Source of the DNA: Paenarthrobacter nicotinovorans | Lineage (GTDB): Bacteria; Actinomycetota; Actinomycetes; Actinomycetales; Micrococcaceae | Assembly (NCBI RefSeq): GCF_021919345.1 | Contig: NZ_CP089293.1 | Span: 2,604,001 to 2,668,000 of the forward strand | Reading direction: 5' to 3' | DNA length: 64,000 nt | In this document: positions 55,321-63,699 of the stretch, piece by piece | Layout: every line of letters begins with the position of its first letter | How positions within the stretch are numbered: the stretch's first letter is position 1 | The notes under the pieces: generated by a model | Seen by the model: only the letters and a program-made list of their open reading frames with translations | Told to the model about the DNA's origin: nothing | Database searches by the model: none | Program-made: the position numbers and the translations under genes

Positions 55321-55874
55321 TATTTAGCTGCACCTGCGCTCTGGGTCTCCAGATCTGCCAGGAAGCGGTCCACGACGCGGGCGGCGCGCTCGTCGTCGGT
55401 GAGTGCTTCACCAACGATGCGGCCGGCCAGGGTGGTGGCCAGGGTGCCGACCTCGGAACGAAGCGAGACAACAGCTGCCTGGCGCTCCGATTCGATGGCG
55501 GCGTGTGCCTGCTCGGTGATGCGTGCAGACTCCGCTGCAGCCTTGGCCTTCAGGTCCGCGAGGATCTGGGCGCCTTCGGCGCGTGCTTCTTCGCGGATGC
55601 GGTTGGCCTCGGCCCGGGCGTCGGTGAGCTGCTGCTTGTATTCTTCAAGTGCAGCAGATGCCTCAGCCTGGGCCTTCTCAGCCTTGGCGATACCGCCTTC
55701 GATGGCTTCCGCCCGCTCTGCGAACGTCTTCTCGAACATCGGGACAACAAACTTGACCACGATGAACATGAGAACGGCAAAGCTGATTAGGACAACGCCC
55801 ATTTCCCAAAGGTTGGGAGTGAGGGGGCTGACCTCTTCGCCCTCTGTGGCGGCTGAGATGATCAGCTGATTCAT
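55320..55874 (-). CDS. atpF: ATP synthase b subunit
   Basis: A 184-residue subunit with one membrane helix (about 25-45) and a long Ala/Glu-rich helix that forms the peripheral stalk coiled coil. The segment KFVVPMFEKTFAERAEAIEGG is typical. It overlaps atpH by one base. Confidence 0.95.
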   Translation of the reverse strand: MNQLIISAATEGEEVSPLTPNLWEMGVVLISFAVLMFIVVKFVVPMFEKTFAERAEAIEGGIAKAEKAQAEASAALEEYKQQLTDARAEANRIREEARAEGAQILADLKAKAAAESARITEQAHAAIESERQAAVVSLRSEVGTLATTLAGRIVGEALTDDERAARVVDRFLADLETQSAGAAK

Positions 55875-55929
55875 ATTTCACCCGTCGTTTTCTACTCGGT
55901 TCTGGATGTTCGCTCGTTATGAAGTCTGG

Positions 55930-56133
55930 CTAGAGAACGAGCGCGAAGACCAGGCCGAGAATGGCGAGGGCTTCAGTCAGGGCGAGGCCCAAGAACGCGA
56001 TGGGCTGCAGGACGCGCTGAGCTTCCGGCTGGCGTGCAACACCGTTGATGTATGCGGCGAACACGAGGCCAACACCGATACCACCGCCGATTGCGGACAG
56101 ACCGTAACCTACGAGGTTGAGAGTGCCTTCCAT
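55930..56133 (-). CDS. atpE: ATP synthase c subunit
   Basis: A 67-residue hairpin of two membrane helices. The polar loop is ARQPE (33-37), and the proton-carrying carboxylate is Glu54 in ALTEALAIL. The ATG at 56133 has AAAGGAAG upstream; the frame is open three codons further but family length favours this start. The c ring stoichiometry cannot be told from sequence. Confidence 0.96.
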   Translation of the reverse strand: MEGTLNLVGYGLSAIGGGIGVGLVFAAYINGVARQPEAQRVLQPIAFLGLALTEALAILGLVFALVL

Positions 56134-56213
56134 TTTTCTTCCTTTCAAGATGCCAGCTCTGTGGCAGGTTGTTTGGGTTGCTTCATCCCCGCTGCGGGGG
56201 AAGTTGAGGGTGC

Positions 56214-57014
56214 CTAGTGGCTATCGGCGTGAAGCGCGCCTTCAATGTAGATAGCCGTCAACAGCGTAAAAACGTATGCCTGCAGCACCATAATCAGCGC
56301 CTCCAGCATGTACATGGCAATCGCGCCGACAAGGATCAACACCGATGTGCCCTGGAGCAGGATGTTCTCCTGGGAGATCAGGAATTCGATACCCGCGCCA
56401 GCGATCATGACGATCAGGTGTCCTGCCAGCATGGTTGCGAACAGACGAAGGCTGTGCGTAACGGGGCGGACGAGGAAGTTGGAGATGATCTCGATCGGAA
56501 TGATCAGCGGCAGGATGTATGCCGGAACTCCAGAAGGAACCGTGGCCAACTTGAAGTAGCGCAGACCGTTCTTCTTGATGCCAATGGCAATCCACGTGAT
56601 GTAGACGATGGCTGCCATCACATAGGTACCGCCTACGTGAGAGAAGGTAGGAAGCTGAATGTACGGAATTGCTCCGTAAATGTTGTTCACCAGGATGAAG
56701 AAGAACAAACTGAACAGCAGCGGGACGTACTTCATGAAGTCCCTGCCACCGATGATGTCCTTGGCGATGCTGTTCCTCACGAAGCCGTAGGCCATCTCGC
56801 CTGCGAACTGCAGCTTGCCAGGAACCAGCTGCTGCTTACGTGCAGCTATCACAAAGAAGGTAGCAATGATGACGACCGAAAGGATCACCAGCAGCATCTG
56901 CTTCGAGAATCCTTCTGCCGCACCCCACGGCAGGATTGCCGGCAAATGCATTTCGTTAATACCAGGAGGGGCAAACTCTCCTGAGTCTTTGGCCGGGAGC
57001 GCAAGCGCGATCAA
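56214..57014 (-). CDS. atpB: ATP synthase a subunit
   Basis: A 266-residue membrane subunit that forms the proton half-channels. The essential Arg is in the segment [16 protein letters not shown], and about six helices are present. It uses a TTG start at 57014, supported by GAGGAAA five bases upstream, which is unusual for such a highly expressed gene. A later ATG (MHLPAIL) would cut into the N-terminal region. Confidence 0.95.
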   Translation of the reverse strand: MIALALPAKDSGEFAPPGINEMHLPAILPWGAAEGFSKQMLLVILSVVIIATFFVIAARKQQLVPGKLQFAGEMAYGFVRNSIAKDIIGGRDFMKYVPLLFSLFFFILVNNIYGAIPYIQLPTFSHVGGTYVMAAIVYITWIAIGIKKNGLRYFKLATVPSGVPAYILPLIIPIEIISNFLVRPVTHSLRLFATMLAGHLIVMIAGAGIEFLISQENILLQGTSVLILVGAIAMYMLEALIMVLQAYVFTLLTAIYIEGALHADSH

Positions 57015-57095
57015 CGCGTTTCCTCTCTGCAGTGTCCATCATTGGGCGTTTGGTGGGTTCCTGCAGAAGCATGGCCTGCTGGTTCCCTTGTGAAA

Positions 57096-57401
57096 TTATT
57101 TGGCATTGCTGGGACCGTCTTTGGACGGGCCGCTGGCAGCACGGTCGCCACCAGTTCGTTTTTTGCTGCCGGTGAGGCCATGCATGTAGGACAAGTAAAA
57201 TCCTCCGAGAGCTCCAAGCAGAGCGCCTGCGAGCACAATCCAGCGGGTACCCCACAGATTATCCAGACCCCACCCTATCAAACTCCAGACGATGATTCCG
57301 CCAGTTATATAGCTGAATACGGCCATACCATCGTTGTAGCCCGCACCACCGCTACCCACTTCTTGACCGGCCCTTTGGCCGGATCGCTTTGGCTCAGACA
57401 T
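57096..57401 (-). CDS. AtpZ-like ATP synthase accessory protein
   Basis: A 101-residue protein with two membrane helices (GMAVFSYITGGIIVWSLIGW and the next near 60-80) between hydrophilic ends. The GWGLDNLWGTRW core fits the AtpZ family, thought to help Mg2+ handling or c-ring assembly. The ATG at 57401 (MSEPKRS) overlaps the upstream atpI gene by eight bases. Confidence 0.85.
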   Translation of the reverse strand: MSEPKRSGQRAGQEVGSGGAGYNDGMAVFSYITGGIIVWSLIGWGLDNLWGTRWIVLAGALLGALGGFYLSYMHGLTGSKKRTGGDRAASGPSKDGPSNAK

Positions 57402-57879
57402 CGCCGGTTCTTTCACTGGAGTTGGGGTCGTTGAAGGTTTGAAGGCGCGCCTTGCTGAAGCCATAGAGCTCAGCAGCCTGCCACATAACCACGGTCACAA
57501 TGGCACCGATCACGAACCACCGCGAGTGCAGCCACTCAGGTCTGCCGATCGCGAAAAGTATTACGGCGAAACCGACGACCTTTACGAAGTATGTAGCAAC
57601 GAACAAGCCAATGGCCCCGGAGGGATTATTTCGTCCTACGTAGTGGCCCACCAACAGACTGATGCCGAAGAACACCATCACCAGCAGTCCACCAAGAACC
57701 TCCGACAGAGCACCCGCTGGGCCGTCCATGAGGGCGGCCAAGGCAGCAGCAACGAGCAGACCTGCCGATCCCACAATGGTGCTGAGCTTTAGAAGATGCA
57801 GCCAAAGCGAGGGCGTGGCACCGGAAGCTTCAAGAGGACCATTGCCCGGCTCAGGCCCGGGCTCGGCGTTTGAAGCCAT
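57394..57879 (-). CDS. atpI: AtpI-like ATP synthase assembly protein
   Basis: A 161-residue membrane protein with four helices, first gene of the ATP synthase operon. It shows GHYVGRNNPSGAIGLFVATY in place of the usual AtpI central loop. The ATG at 57879 has AGGGA six bases upstream; in-frame starts further up (57897, 57927) are less likely. It guides c-ring assembly in other bacteria. Confidence 0.82.
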   Translation of the reverse strand: MASNAEPGPEPGNGPLEASGATPSLWLHLLKLSTIVGSAGLLVAAALAALMDGPAGALSEVLGGLLVMVFFGISLLVGHYVGRNNPSGAIGLFVATYFVKVVGFAVILFAIGRPEWLHSRWFVIGAIVTVVMWQAAELYGFSKARLQTFNDPNSSERTGDV

Positions 57880-57913
57880 GGAGATCCCTATCGTCATCTG
57901 TAAAAGGGGAAGT

Positions 57914-57942
57914 GTGCAGCAATGCACTGCACCTGAATTCTA
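57914..57942 (-). promoter_or_regulatory. Candidate promoter and inverted repeat of the ATP synthase operon
   Basis: On the minus strand TAGAAT (57942-57937) is a good -10 about 57 bases before the atpI start. Directly after it lies GTGCAG-N7-CTGCAC (57932-57914), a perfect 6-base inverted repeat at the expected 5' end of the message. It could be an operator or a 5' hairpin. The -35 is weak. Confidence 0.45.
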
Positions 57943-58151
57943 CACGAGATAGAACAGGTGCAGGCCATGCCAGCAGTTTTCCACCTAATGGTCACCGCTG
58001 ACACGCCAAGCCAACTGATGCCGAAGAGACTGACTCGCGCATCGCACGCCAGATGTTCACAGAGGCCAGTCTTCGCAGCCATGCACTCAATGCGCGGACG
58101 CCCTACCCTCGCGGAGTGTGGGATTCCCACCTCTTCAAATCACGCAAAAGA

Positions 58152-58181
58152 ACCCGGTTCCAGCTAGCGCTGAAACCGGGT
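58152..58181 (-). terminator. Intrinsic terminator of the DUF6355-like gene
   Basis: A 13-base stem with one mismatch (58152-58164 and 58169-58181) and loop TAGC is followed on the minus strand by TTCTTTT. It lies about 37 bases after the stop of the small secreted-protein gene and isolates it from the ATP synthase operon. Confidence 0.8.
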
Positions 58182-58217
58182 CCTCTTGTACTTCCAACCC
58201 TGATCGACTCCTGCTGG

Positions 58218-58550
58218 CTAGCAGGATCCAATGGCATAAATATTAATGATCGGATTCCACAACGGACTAGTAATTCCGTCGGTCACACCCGGGTTGAGGC
58301 ACCTCGTGTCGCTGCCAACATTGTAGTCGAGCCGGACAAGCACCTTGCCCGAACCGCAGTGGTTGTAAGCCGACGTCTGACCCGCGATCCAGTAGCTGGT
58401 GCCTAGAAAGCCACACGCCGTAGCCGTAGTTGATGCCTGAGCTTCCACGGCACTTCCAGTTCCGGCTGAGGCCTGAGCAGACATAGGCGCCAACGCCACC
58501 GAACCCAAGGCCAGTGCCCCGACAGCGGCAATCTTTGCAAATCGTCCCAT
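58218..58550 (-). CDS. Small secreted DUF6355-like protein
   Basis: A 110-residue protein. A Sec signal peptide (about 1-28, LALGSVALAPMSAQASA) leads to a short secreted chain with four cysteines (CGFLG, NHCGSG, TRCLNPG and the terminal C), which could form two disulfides. The pattern CGF...YNHCGSG...RCLNPG fits DUF6355 proteins, seen near actinomycete natural-product genes. GGGGGAG lies eight bases before the ATG, and TTGACA (58679-58674) with TAACCA 16 bases on is a possible promoter. Its AT content is higher than its neighbours, and it interrupts a conserved wecA-atpI junction. Confidence 0.75.
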   Translation of the reverse strand: MGRFAKIAAVGALALGSVALAPMSAQASAGTGSAVEAQASTTATACGFLGTSYWIAGQTSAYNHCGSGKVLVRLDYNVGSDTRCLNPGVTDGITSPLWNPIINIYAIGSC

Positions 58551-58779
58551 ACTTTTGACTCCCCCAAATATCGATCCCGAGTTGCAGGATCACCGAATGC
58601 CCATCGCTTGACATCACTTTTACATCATTTGCAATGGACTTGACTGCACCATGGTTACAGGCTTGTCACAAGTTGTCAAACAATGGGAACGCTGCAGACC
58701 CTTGTTGGTGAAATGGGGTGCGCGGTGAGGGTTCCGTCAGGATCAGCCCCGTCCAAAGTCCAGCTCGGCAACTTGAAAC

Positions 58780-59892
58780 TTAGAGAGCGGAGTCGTTCTT
58801 GGTCCGGCGAATGTAAGGCCACGCCGTCACGACAGCCATGACCAGCGCGGCGGCGATGACGATGATCAGCACCATTTGCCAGGGGAACACGGCAAAGGCG
58901 ACGCCACCGAAGGCCAGGATGCAGGTCCACACGTACAACATCACGACGGCGGTGCGGTGCGAGTAGCCCAGGTCCACCAGCTTGTGGTGAAGGTGCCCGC
59001 GGTCAGCCGACCACGGAGACTGGCCCCGCGCTGTTCTCCGGACAACCGCCATGCCCAGATCCAGGAGGGGAAGTGATAGGACGGCAAACGGCAGCAGGAT
59101 GGGAACGATCGTGGGGATGCCGTTCGCGCGGTCATACAGGCCGGAACCGATTTGTCCCGTGGCAACGACGCCAGCAGAGGCCATGAGGAGTCCGATGAGC
59201 ATCGCCCCGGAGTCTCCCATGAAGATCTTCGCCGGGAACCAGTTGTGGGGCAGGAAGCCAATGCAACTGCCCACCAGGATGGCCATCAGGAGGGTTGCGA
59301 GGTCCGAGTTGTCGGTGGAGGGGTTGTTCCGGTGGACCCAGTAGGCGGTGAGGAAGAACGCTCCTCCCCCGATGATGGCCACGCCGGCCGCCAGGCCATC
59401 CAGCCCGTCAATGAAGTTGACGGCATTCATCGTGGTCACGATCAAACCTGCGGTAAGGACTATCTGGACTACTTCGGAGTCCAGGAAAATGGGTTCGGGA
59501 ATGAACGGCACTACGGACATCCGAACGCCCCAAATGGCCACGATGAAGGCGGCAGCGCCCTGGCCCAGGAGTTTGATCCACCAGCGGATATCCAGGATGT
59601 CGTCGGCGACCCCCACCGCCACAATCACCACGGCACCTGCCAGGATTCCCCAGGGAGCATCGTTGTGCCTGAAGATGTCCTTGACGAAGAAGGAGTTGGA
59701 CGCCACCACAAGTGCGGCGAAAAAACCCACGAAAATACCCAGGCCGCCAAGCTTCGAGATCAAGGCGGAGTGCATGTCACGGCTTCGGATGGGCTGGTAC
59801 AAACGAAGCTTGTTTCCGACGACGCGGGCGCCCCATGTTCCCGCGTAGGCCACAACGGCGGCCGTGAGTGCCATCAGCAGATACATGATCAT
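58780..59892 (-). CDS. wecA: WecA/Rfe-type undecaprenyl-phosphate sugar-phosphate transferase
   Basis: A 370-residue membrane enzyme with about eleven helices that puts N-acetylhexosamine 1-phosphate on polyprenyl phosphate to start a cell-wall polymer. The motifs GVADDILDIRWW, NAVNFIDGLDGLAAG, FMGDSGAMLIG and DRGHLHHKLVDLG are all present. The ATG at 59892 has GGAG seven bases upstream. It lies before the ATP synthase operon as rfe (Rv1302) does in mycobacteria. Confidence 0.93.
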   Translation of the reverse strand: MIMYLLMALTAAVVAYAGTWGARVVGNKLRLYQPIRSRDMHSALISKLGGLGIFVGFFAALVVASNSFFVKDIFRHNDAPWGILAGAVVIVAVGVADDILDIRWWIKLLGQGAAAFIVAIWGVRMSVVPFIPEPIFLDSEVVQIVLTAGLIVTTMNAVNFIDGLDGLAAGVAIIGGGAFFLTAYWVHRNNPSTDNSDLATLLMAILVGSCIGFLPHNWFPAKIFMGDSGAMLIGLLMASAGVVATGQIGSGLYDRANGIPTIVPILLPFAVLSLPLLDLGMAVVRRTARGQSPWSADRGHLHHKLVDLGYSHRTAVVMLYVWTCILAFGGVAFAVFPWQMVLIIVIAAALVMAVVTAWPYIRRTKNDSAL

Positions 59893-60172
59893 GGGGCGAC
59901 TCCATGGAGCAGCCCGCTGGACGTTGCGGACACCTTGACCAGGGCACGCGGCCCGGGCGCTGCAGAGAGGGGCAACTCAGGGCAGCTCAGGGTGTGGAAT
60001 TCTGTCAGTGGATAAATGGAACTACTCCGTCGCCATGCCTGCACCGGCTGTGCCGAATGTTGCGGGATTTCTGTGGACTCTAGTCACGATACTAATGCCA
60101 ATGGCCGTGACCACCCTGTGACGCAGCCGCAAGGCCGCAGCTTGTTTTGGCTGCGACCTGGCTGTTTGGGTG
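59893..60172. other. 280-base gap without a recognised gene
   Basis: No convincing coding frame, tRNA or terminator was seen between the glycosyltransferase stop and the wecA start. A wecA promoter is expected here; no consensus pair stood out. Confidence 0.5.
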
Positions 60173-61129
60173 TTACCGGACGGGCTCCTGGACGTCGCGC
60201 AGAGAGTAGATTCCGTCCAGTACCTCCGCGTTCGAACGCGGAGCCCTCAAGGCGTGCCGCAGGCCCTTGAAAAGCCCGTCCAACAGTACCCTGCGGTTGG
60301 ACGAAGCAGCGATGGTCCGCGTCCAGTTGCGGAGCGAAGCCCCCGTGAACAGGACTTTTTCCCAAGGGGCCAAAGCGTTCGAGCGGGTGTAAACCCAGAG
60401 CTTGTTCCGCACCTCGTAGTAGAAGCGAGGCCCGGGATCTGCTCCTGCGTCGCCGAAGACTTTCGTATGGTGGTTGGCCACGGACGCGTTCGTGGTCAAA
60501 GCGATCCCCCGACGGGAAATCCTGGCCGTGTACTCGAGGTCGTCGTTCCAGATGAAGTAATCTGCGATCGGAAGTCCGTGCTGTTTGATCTCTTCGGCAC
60601 GGATCAGCACCGACACAAAGGAAGCACTCCGGATCTGCGTAGCCCCGATACGCGCAGCGGCGCTGCGGGCGTCGTCGCTTGCGCCCATCCTGGGACGCAT
60701 TCTGTTCATGGGGTGGTCCCGTCCGTCGCTCCACACAACGCGGCTTGCTATGAACGCCGGGGCTTCCCCGGTCTGCTGCCGGTAGGCATCGGACACCTCG
60801 AGGGCTTCGCGCAGAGCGGCCGGCTGCGGTTCCGTGTCGTCATCCATGATCCACACGTGGTCCGCGTTGTGATCCAGAACGGCACGTTCCATACCGACGA
60901 CGAATCCTCCTGCACCGCCAACGTTGGTGTTCAATGTAACGACGTCGGTTGTCACCGGTCCTTGGTACTGCTTGAGGAATTCGGCGGTTCCGTCGGTGGA
61001 AGCGTTGTCGACGACGACGATCGCATCCGGTACCCGGGTACCTGCGCTGATGCCCTCCAAAGTGGTCTGGAGGAGATCACGCCGGTTGAAGGTCACTACC
61101 ACAGCGACCACGACAGCTTGGGACGTCAT
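60173..61129 (-). CDS. Family 2 glycosyltransferase, GlfT1/rhamnosyltransferase-like
   Basis: A 318-residue GT-A enzyme. The nucleotide-binding start VVVTFNRRDLLQTTLEG, the central DDDTEP (near residue 95) and the acceptor motif FIWNDDLEYTARI are all visible. The closest known type are the galactofuranosyl and rhamnosyl transferases of actinobacterial wall polymers; the exact sugar is not decided by sequence. It follows the WecG-type gene immediately. Confidence 0.85.
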   Translation of the reverse strand: MTSQAVVVAVVVTFNRRDLLQTTLEGISAGTRVPDAIVVVDNASTDGTAEFLKQYQGPVTTDVVTLNTNVGGAGGFVVGMERAVLDHNADHVWIMDDDTEPQPAALREALEVSDAYRQQTGEAPAFIASRVVWSDGRDHPMNRMRPRMGASDDARSAAARIGATQIRSASFVSVLIRAEEIKQHGLPIADYFIWNDDLEYTARISRRGIALTTNASVANHHTKVFGDAGADPGPRFYYEVRNKLWVYTRSNALAPWEKVLFTGASLRNWTRTIAASSNRRVLLDGLFKGLRHALRAPRSNAEVLDGIYSLRDVQEPVR

Positions 61130-61915
61130 TTATTTGCCTCTGGTCTTGGATGGTTGGATACGGCGCCGAATCAGCAGGGCAGCCAGCTTCCACGGTTCAA
61201 CAAATACCCGGTAGGCAACCCTCCCGGGGTGCAGAACCAGGCGCCAGGCCCATTCCAGCCCCAAGCGACCCAGCCAGCGAGGCGCGAGCTTCTGGATACC
61301 CGCCACCTGCTCAATGGCACCCCCGACTGCGCAGTAGACAGCAGGGGGAAGCTGACCCAGCCTGCGATGCAGGACTGTTTCCTGAAGCGGCATCCCGAGT
61401 CCCAGCAATACAAGTTGCGGGCGGAACCCCTTCAACCACTCCACGACGGCACTTTCCAAGGACTCATCCCATGCTTCACCGGGCATCCCGTCCACAGTCG
61501 CTCCTGGGACGATGGATGCCAGCCGGGCAACCGCCTTGCTGTTCGCCTCGCGGCCGGCCCCGACGACGGCGACCCGCTGAAGTCCGGGAATCTTTCCCAA
61601 CTCAGGAATCCAGTCCATGGAGCCAAGCCTGTAAGCCATGGTCCCCTCGCCAATCGGCTGCAGTTGCCGTTTGTGCGCGAGTCCCCACAACATGGCAACG
61701 GGAGCGCCGTCCAAGAGGACGATGGAACCCTCCTCATAGACCGCCCGAACATCAGGGTGCGAATGCACCAAGGTGACGCTGTGGAGATTATGCCCCAATA
61801 CCGTACTTGTGGTTCCGGCCGCGAGGAGGCTGCCCATGGCATCGAGAAGTTCCTGGACGCGCATCGGAGTGGCGTCCACGTCGAGGACGGGGACGCGTTG
61901 GCGTGCTGGAATCAT
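61130..61915 (-). CDS. WecG/TagA/CpsF-family glycosyltransferase
   Basis: A 261-residue GT-A-like transferase of family GT26, which adds ManNAc or a similar sugar to a lipid-linked acceptor. The segments VLLDGAPVAMLWG, LLGLGMPLQETVLH and APRWLGRLGLEWAWRL are typical. Its start overlaps the sua5 stop by four bases. With WecA it suggests a linkage-unit or teichoic-acid-like polymer. Confidence 0.88.
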   Translation of the reverse strand: MIPARQRVPVLDVDATPMRVQELLDAMGSLLAAGTTSTVLGHNLHSVTLVHSHPDVRAVYEEGSIVLLDGAPVAMLWGLAHKRQLQPIGEGTMAYRLGSMDWIPELGKIPGLQRVAVVGAGREANSKAVARLASIVPGATVDGMPGEAWDESLESAVVEWLKGFRPQLVLLGLGMPLQETVLHRRLGQLPPAVYCAVGGAIEQVAGIQKLAPRWLGRLGLEWAWRLVLHPGRVAYRVFVEPWKLAALLIRRRIQPSKTRGK

Positions 61916-62772
61916 TCCGGCTGGTTTTCGCTTGCAGCCTGGGACTTCGCTGTTGCGGGTGCAGCGTCCTGAGCGGCGTTTTTCACCGAAGCAGGCTCCT
62001 CCGATGCTTCGACAGGCGGTTTCTCGCCGGTTTCGTCCGCGGGGGCCAGCTCCTCAGCAACGTCCTCGGTGGTTGGTTCCAGGGGGGCTTCCGGTTCAGC
62101 GGCAGCGACAGTCTCACCGATGCCAAGGATCGATGGCACGATCTCCCGGAGGCGTTCAAGTTCTATGGCCCCCTGCCGCACCACGCGGAAAGGAGTGGAT
62201 GTTGCATCAACAATCGTGGAAGGCACGGCGTTGGTACCCTTGACGGGCCGGAAGCCGCCTTCAAGGTATACCTCAACGGATTCAGCCAGCTGCAAGCGTG
62301 CCTCGGAAGCCGTCTGTGCTGCTTCCTGGCCGGTCCGGTTGGCGGATGAAACCGCCAACGGCCCCGTCATGCTCAATAGATCCAAAGCAAGGTGGTCATC
62401 CGGCATGCGAAGGGCTACGGTGCCCTTGGTATCGCCAAGGTCCCAGTCCAGGGACGGCTGCGCGTGCAGGATCAATGTCAACCCGCCGGGCCAGAATGCC
62501 TGTGCCAATGCCCGCGCGTCAGCAGGTACATCGGTCGCCAGCCCGTCCAGGGCATTAACGCGGGGAATCAGCACGGGAGGGGGCATCTGCCGGCTGCGGC
62601 CCTTGGAAGCGAGCAACATGGTTACAGCCAAAGGAGAAAAAGCGTCGGCAGCAATGCCATAGACGGTGTCCGTGGGCATCACGATGCACTTCTTTTCGCT
62701 GATGGCGCGCTGGGCGTGCTGAAGTCCTTCAGCACGCTGGTCCTCGGAAGTGCAGTTGTAGGTTGTGGTCAC
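61912..62772 (-). CDS. L-threonylcarbamoyladenylate synthase (Sua5/YrdC family)
   Basis: A 286-residue protein. The YrdC domain (about 15-210) makes threonylcarbamoyl-AMP for the tRNA t6A modification. Its substrate site VMPTDTVYGIAAD, the KGRSRQMPPPVL loop and SSANRTGQ are complete. A tail of about 70 residues (from about 217) is rich in Glu, Ala and Pro, looks disordered and replaces the usual Sua5 C-terminal domain. The gene sits downstream of prmC, as is common. Confidence 0.9.
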   Translation of the reverse strand: MTTTYNCTSEDQRAEGLQHAQRAISEKKCIVMPTDTVYGIAADAFSPLAVTMLLASKGRSRQMPPPVLIPRVNALDGLATDVPADARALAQAFWPGGLTLILHAQPSLDWDLGDTKGTVALRMPDDHLALDLLSMTGPLAVSSANRTGQEAAQTASEARLQLAESVEVYLEGGFRPVKGTNAVPSTIVDATSTPFRVVRQGAIELERLREIVPSILGIGETVAAAEPEAPLEPTTEDVAEELAPADETGEKPPVEASEEPASVKNAAQDAAPATAKSQAASENQPE

Positions 62773-62784
62773 AGCGCTATTCTT

Positions 62785-63657
62785 TCACTCATCAGGCGCG
62801 ATGCTTGCCAGTACCGCGCTGGTTGCACGTTCTTTGCCGTTCAAGTCAAAGTGCGTGGTGATCTCGTGCCAGCGTCCGGCGCGTTTCAGCATACCGGCGA
62901 TCCATTGTGCCTGGACTTCGGCGTGCTCCATCACGAAGTAGCCGCCCGGTTTCAGGAGCCGCGCCGCAGAGGCCGCTGCCGCCGTCGGAAGTTCCATACC
63001 GTCCGCTCCCCCACCGTACAGGGCTTCGGGAGGATCGTGGAGGGCGACTTCCGGTTCCGAGGGTATCGCCTCGGACGGGATGTATGGGGGGTTGGAGACG
63101 ACGACGTCGAAGGTACCGTTGTGCTCAGGAAGGGCATCCCGGAGGTCGCCCTGGATCAACGAAACCCCCAAAGGTTCGAGATTCCGGGCCGCCCAGGCGT
63201 GCGCAAAGCTGCTGTATTCCACCGCGTGGACCTCAGCGCCGGGAACTTCGTGGGCTATCGAGCCTGCAATGGCACCCGAACCCGTACCGAGATCCACCAC
63301 CTTCGGGTTTGCCATGCCCGAGACGTGGTCGATGACCAGTTGAACCACCGATTCCGTTTCCGGTCGGGGTATGAACACCCCCGGGCCCACGCGCAACTCC
63401 AGGTGACGGAAATACGCGACGCCCGTGATGTGCTGCAAGGGAACCCGGGCCGCACGCTCCAGCACCAAATCCCCATAGCCATCAGGAGAGGGCGCATCGC
63501 CGAGGAGCATGGCACGGATCCGGCCAAGCCCCACACCCAACAGGTGGTCGGCCAGCAACTCAGCGTCCACGCGTGGGCTGGGAACACCGGCGTCGGACAA
63601 AACGGCAGTAGCCGCGCGAACTGCGTCCGCGAGGCTCTGGCCTTGGTAAAACGTCAT
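62785..63657 (-). CDS. prmC: Release-factor glutamine methyltransferase PrmC
   Basis: A 290-residue SAM-dependent enzyme that methylates the glutamine of the GGQ motif of release factors. The SAM site VVDLGTGSGAIAGSIAHE and the catalytic VVSNPPYIP are intact. An N-terminal helical domain of about 90 residues recognises RF1/RF2. It is preceded by prfA, as in most bacteria. Confidence 0.95.
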   Translation of the reverse strand: MTFYQGQSLADAVRAATAVLSDAGVPSPRVDAELLADHLLGVGLGRIRAMLLGDAPSPDGYGDLVLERAARVPLQHITGVAYFRHLELRVGPGVFIPRPETESVVQLVIDHVSGMANPKVVDLGTGSGAIAGSIAHEVPGAEVHAVEYSSFAHAWAARNLEPLGVSLIQGDLRDALPEHNGTFDVVVSNPPYIPSEAIPSEPEVALHDPPEALYGGGADGMELPTAAAASAARLLKPGGYFVMEHAEVQAQWIAGMLKRAGRWHEITTHFDLNGKERATSAVLASIAPDE

Positions 63658-63699
63658 TAATGGACCCTGGATGCTGAAGTCGTAGGCGCTTGGGCTCGG

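Noticed and set aside
56184..56202. CCCCGC/GCGGGG hairpin between atpE and atpB
   Set aside because: The loop would be one base if fully paired, and only about four pairs remain with a realistic loop.
60016..60270. Short plus-strand frame of 84 codons over the gap before wecA
   Set aside because: No ribosome site and no domain; half lies opposite the glycosyltransferase gene.
60170..61972. A 600-codon plus-strand frame opposite the glycosyltransferase genes
   Set aside because: The minus-strand genes carry GT2 and WecG motifs; the antisense product is Pro/Gly/Arg-rich without domains.
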